Shown here in pieces: positions 62,053-64,000 of a stretch of 64,000 nucleotides of DNA. Source of the DNA: Geobacillus thermoleovorans (GTDB taxonomy: Bacteria > Bacillota > Bacilli > Bacillales > Anoxybacillaceae); contig NZ_CP014335.1 of assembly GCF_001610955.1 (NCBI RefSeq), positions 1,033,001-1,097,000 of the forward strand, given 5' to 3'. How positions within the stretch are numbered: position 1 is the first letter of the stretch; each line of letters starts with the position of its first letter. A program made the translations under genes and the position numbers. Under the pieces are notes generated by a model. It searched no databases and was not told the origin of the DNA. It saw only the letters and a list, made by a program, of their open reading frames with translations.

Positions 62053-63723
62053 GTGACAATGAGGACGCTTGACGGAAGACGATTTGCCGATATGGTGCAG
62101 CAAGGGGCCGCACATTTGGCGAACAACGCCAAGACGGTCGATGCGCTGAACGTCTTTCCGGTTCCAGATGGCGATACAGGAACAAACATGAACTTGTCGA
62201 TGACGTCCGGGGCGAAAGAAGTGAAGGCGAATGCCTCCGACCATATCGGCAACGTCGCCGCGGCGCTGGCAAAAGGGCTGTTGATGGGGGCGCGCGGCAA
62301 TTCCGGCGTCATTTTGTCGCAGCTGTTCCGCGGATTTGCCAAGGCAGTCGAAGGCAAACAAGCGGTGAACAGCTTCGAATTCGCCGCCGCTTTGCAGGCG
62401 GGGGTGGACACAGCCTATAAGGCGGTGATGAAGCCGGTTGAGGGGACGATCCTCACCGTTGCCAAAGAAGCGGCGCGCAAGGCGGTGGAGGTGGCAAAAA
62501 AAGAACGCGACGTGATCGCCGTGATGGAAGCGGCGCTCGCCGAGGCGAAAGCGGCGCTGCAGCGCACACCCGAATTGCTCCCGATCTTAAAGGAAGTCGG
62601 TGTCGTCGACAGCGGCGGTCAAGGGCTCGTATACATCTATGAAGGGTTTCTTGCTGCTTTGAAAGGAGAAATCGTGAGCGCCGCACGCGCTGAGGCGCGG
62701 ATGGACGATCTAGTGAAAATGGTGCACCATCAAAGCGCGCAAAGCCATATTCATGCCGATGAGATCGAGTTTGGCTACTGTACGGAATTTATGGTCCGTT
62801 TTGAGCCCGAAAAGCTGGCCGAGCACCCGTTTTCCGAAGAAACGTTCCGCCGCGAGTTAAGCCAGTTCGGCGACTCCTTGCTCGTTGTCGCGGATGAAGA
62901 GCTTGTTAAGGTGCACATCCATTCGGAAACGCCGGGTGAGGTGCTGACATACGGTCAACGCTACGGCAGCTTGATCAATATTAAAATTGAAAACATGCGC
63001 GAACAACATGCCAACATCGTCGGCAAGGAGGCAAAAACGCTTCCTGGCGTTGCCAAAGAGGAAGCAAAGCCGTACGGCATCGTCGCCGTCGCCATGGGCG
63101 CTGGCGTGGCTGAACTGTTTCGGAGCATCGGTGCACACGCCATCATTGAAGGTGGGCAAACGATGAACCCGAGCACGGAAGAAATCGCTGACGCCATCCG
63201 CCTCGCCAACGCGGAAACGGTGTTTGTGCTGCCAAACAACAAAAACATTGTGATGGCGGCAAAACAAGCGGCGGAGCTTTCCGAACAGCGGGTGATCGTC
63301 ATCCCGTCGAAAACGGTTCCGCAAGGTCTGGCGGCGCTCTTGGCGTTCAATCCGGCGCAATCGGCCGAGCAAAATGAGCGGGCGATGACGGCGGCGCTGT
63401 CGCGAGTGAAAACGGGGCAAGTGACATTTTCCGTGCGCGATACGACGATTGACGGCATCGAGATTCAAAAGGGCGATTACATGGGGTTATGGGATGACCG
63501 CATTATTGCCGCTGACAAAGACAAACTCGCCGTAACGAAGCGGCTGCTTGATGCGCTCATTGATGAAGAAAGCGAAATCGTGACCATTTTGTACGGCGAA
63601 GACGCAACGGAGATCGATGTGGAAACAGTCGTTGCCTATTTGGAAACAAAACATGACGGGGTCGAAGTGGAAGTGCATAACGGAAAGCAGCCGCTGTATC
63701 CATTTATCATTTCCGTCGAATAA
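62053..63723 (+). CDS. fakA: fatty acid kinase ATP-binding subunit FakA (YloV)
   Basis: Phosphorylates exogenous fatty acids bound to FakB proteins for phospholipid synthesis. The 556-residue protein has an N-terminal DhaL/Dak-like ATP domain (about 1-200) with NVFPVPDGDTGTNM and MGARGNSGVILSQ, then the middle and C-terminal domains with GGQTMNPST and LPNNKNI. GTG 62053 is 9 nt from AAGGAGG, fitting the family start MxxRTLDG. Confidence 0.95.
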   Translation: MTMRTLDGRRFADMVQQGAAHLANNAKTVDALNVFPVPDGDTGTNMNLSMTSGAKEVKANASDHIGNVAAALAKGLLMGARGNSGVILSQLFRGFAKAVEGKQAVNSFEFAAALQAGVDTAYKAVMKPVEGTILTVAKEAARKAVEVAKKERDVIAVMEAALAEAKAALQRTPELLPILKEVGVVDSGGQGLVYIYEGFLAALKGEIVSAARAEARMDDLVKMVHHQSAQSHIHADEIEFGYCTEFMVRFEPEKLAEHPFSEETFRRELSQFGDSLLVVADEELVKVHIHSETPGEVLTYGQRYGSLINIKIENMREQHANIVGKEAKTLPGVAKEEAKPYGIVAVAMGAGVAELFRSIGAHAIIEGGQTMNPSTEEIADAIRLANAETVFVLPNNKNIVMAAKQAAELSEQRVIVIPSKTVPQGLAALLAFNPAQSAEQNERAMTAALSRVKTGQVTFSVRDTTIDGIEIQKGDYMGLWDDRIIAADKDKLAVTKRLLDALIDEESEIVTILYGEDATEIDVETVVAYLETKHDGVEVEVHNGKQPLYPFIISVE

Positions 63724-63735
63724 TATGTTAGAATA

Positions 63736-63764
63736 ATAGAAGGGAGCATTCCCTTCTATTTTTC
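63736..63764 (+). terminator. intrinsic terminator after fakA
   Basis: ATAGAAGGGA (63736-63745) and TCCCTTCTAT (63750-63759), perfect stem with 4-nt loop, then T5. Confidence 0.87.
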
Positions 63765-63796
63765 TTATTTTTCTGTTTTGTGGAGGAATAGCGGAG

Positions 63797-64000
63797 ATGA
63801 AATACAAAAGCGTCTTTGATATCATTGGCCCGGTGATGGTCGGGCCGTCAAGTTCACATACGGCCGGGGCGGTGCGCATCGGTTTGGTTGCGCGCAAGTT
63901 GTTTGGCCGAAAGCCGACGTGGGCGCGCATTTCGTTTTACGGCTCATTTGCCGAAACGTATCGGGGGCATGGCACCGACGTTGCCATTGTCGCCGGGCTG
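63797..64000 (+). CDS. sdaAB: L-serine dehydratase, iron-sulfur type, beta subunit (partial)
   Basis: Start of the beta chain of the [4Fe-4S] serine deaminase that yields pyruvate and ammonia. The first 68 residues include the family signature [29 protein letters not shown] is 9 nt before ATG 63797. The gene runs off the window; its partner sdaAA would be expected next. Confidence 0.93.
   Translation, partial: MKYKSVFDIIGPVMVGPSSSHTAGAVRIGLVARKLFGRKPTWARISFYGSFAETYRGHGTDVAIVAGL

Overview
This window is a chromosomal segment from a Firmicute that closely follows the Bacillus subtilis mraW-to-sdaAB gene order. The GC-rich coding sequence, the protein sequences and the many TTG and GTG starts point to a thermophilic Bacillaceae member, most likely Geobacillus or a close relative. 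That assignment is inference, because there is no rRNA here to test it. The segment carries endospore genes (spoVD, spoVE, spoIIGA, sigE, sigG, spoVM), so the organism is an endospore former or descends from one.

Layout. (1) 1-15,614: the division and cell-wall (dcw) cluster: ftsL, pbpB, spoVD, murE, a short MurF-like N-terminal-domain gene, mraY, murD, spoVE, divIB, ylxW, ylxX, sbp, ftsA, ftsZ. The murG and murB genes that lie between spoVE and divIB in B. subtilis are absent. (2) 15,615-18,560: spoIIGA-sigE and sigG, the sporulation sigma-factor locus, with a recognisable Spo0A-type spoIIG promoter (22-bp spacer) and a SigF/SigG-type promoter before sigG. (3) 18,633-22,820: the ylm group (ylmC, pgeF/ylmD, ylmE, sepF, ylmG, ylmH) ending in divIVA. 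(4) 22,821-27,458: a T-box-controlled ileS, then lspA and rluD. (5) 27,459-39,335: the complete pyrimidine operon pyrR-pyrP-pyrB-pyrC-pyrAA-pyrAB-pyrK-pyrD-pyrF-pyrE, with three PyrR attenuation leaders ahead of pyrR, pyrP and pyrB.

(6) 39,336-41,590 is the only accessory stretch: a truncated RHS/YD-repeat fragment, an antitoxin-like gene, a frameshifted PIN-domain toxin gene and a Uma2-family gene. It sits where B. subtilis has its sulfate-assimilation (cysH-ylnF) operon. (7) 41,592-64,000: rqcH on the minus strand, then a calcium P-type ATPase, yloC, remA, gmk, rpoZ, coaBC, priA, def, fmt, rsmB, rlmN, prpC, prkC, rsgA, rpe, thiN, spoVM, rpmB (minus strand), yloU, fakA and the start of sdaAB.

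The blocks are functionally linked. dcw supplies lipid-linked precursor steps, division transpeptidases and the FtsA/FtsZ ring, while SepF and DivIVA add Z-ring bundling and pole marking. PrkC and PrpC form a kinase/phosphatase pair whose PASTA repeats recall those of the two penicillin-binding proteins. RqcH and YlmH both act in ribosome-associated quality control. I found no clearly novel large system. The most unusual items are the ligase-domain-only MurF-like gene, the ftsA start region, promoter-plus-terminator leaders ahead of divIB and ileS, and the decayed toxin-antitoxin locus.
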